From an uncultured Robinsoniella sp. (lineage in GTDB: Bacteria; Bacillota; Clostridia; Lachnospirales; Lachnospiraceae), in contig UQCR01000020.1 in assembly GCA_900539655.1 (NCBI GenBank), positions 10,874 through 74,873 of the forward strand: 64,000 nt of DNA. Reading direction: 5' to 3'. A model generated the notes under the pieces. The model was not told where the DNA came from. It saw only the letters and a program-made list of their open reading frames with translations, and did no database searches. Below, one piece after another: positions 63,998 through 64,000 of the stretch. The stretch's first letter is position 1. Each line of letters starts with the position of its first letter. The position numbers and the translations under genes were made by a program.

Positions 63998-64000
63998 TTA

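Noticed and set aside
63587..64000. Intact insertion sequence at the right edge
   Set aside because: No transposase catalytic motif or paired terminal repeats are visible; only a short frame and a terminator can be seen.

Overview
The window looks like chromosome from a gut-type, strictly fermentative Firmicute of the family Lachnospiraceae (Clostridia); the genus cannot be fixed from sequence alone. Pointers are the strong AGGAGG ribosome binding sites, YesM/YesN-type two-component systems beside CUT1 sugar transporters that lack their own ATPase, a PocR-domain AraC regulator, very large secreted multidomain glycosidases, corrinoid methyl-transfer genes, and moderate G+C with U-tailed hairpin terminators. 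No rRNA, tRNA, CRISPR array or intact insertion sequence was recognised.

Layout. 1-10.5 kb holds mostly housekeeping genes: the edge of a VanR/VanS-like two-component pair, a small Cys-rich membrane protein, guaB, a K+/H+ antiporter, guanine deaminase, a PAS-GGDEF-EAL protein, rarA and a membrane-anchored polysaccharide deacetylase. 10.5-15.1 kb is a corrinoid module: a corrinoid protein and a large Fe-S/ASKHA reactivator, divergent from a PocR-AraC regulator. 15.1-33.5 kb is sugar locus 1: two secreted proteins (PIG-L deacetylase plus discoidin domains; beta-helix plus Big_2 domains), a HAD phosphatase, a GH65 phosphorylase, a three-gene ABC transporter, and a divergent YesM/YesN pair. 33.5-36.3 kb holds an ECF sigma operon and an AIM24-family protein.

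36.5-47.9 kb is the most unusual part. A leftward cluster encodes a DUF5714-like protein, a free-standing lipoyl-domain protein, a CobW-type GTPase, a lipoate-protein ligase and a UroD-type methyltransferase fused to a thioredoxin-like domain. Divergent from it are a hydantoinase/oxoprolinase-like ATPase, a second UroD-type methyltransferase with the full His-x-Cys...Cys zinc set, and a second CobW GTPase overlapping it. A MATE exporter and a DUF2284-like Cys-rich protein follow. I infer a methyl-transfer pathway using metal insertion and protein-bound lipoate, perhaps served by the corrinoid protein at 12.9 kb. I do not recognise it as a described system.

48-63.6 kb is sugar locus 2: two more UroD-superfamily proteins, an ABC transporter, a YesN/YesM pair and a 2183-residue secreted GH95-like enzyme with five discoidin modules, a coiled-coil stalk and a leucine-rich C-terminus.

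A dispersed palindromic repeat with terminal inverted repeats close to AGAGCGTGTTTGAAAATT has two long copies and several fragments. Three copies lie right behind stop codons inside or at the end of operons, where they could act as RNA stem-loops. Protein-family names come from reading the translations, without a database search.
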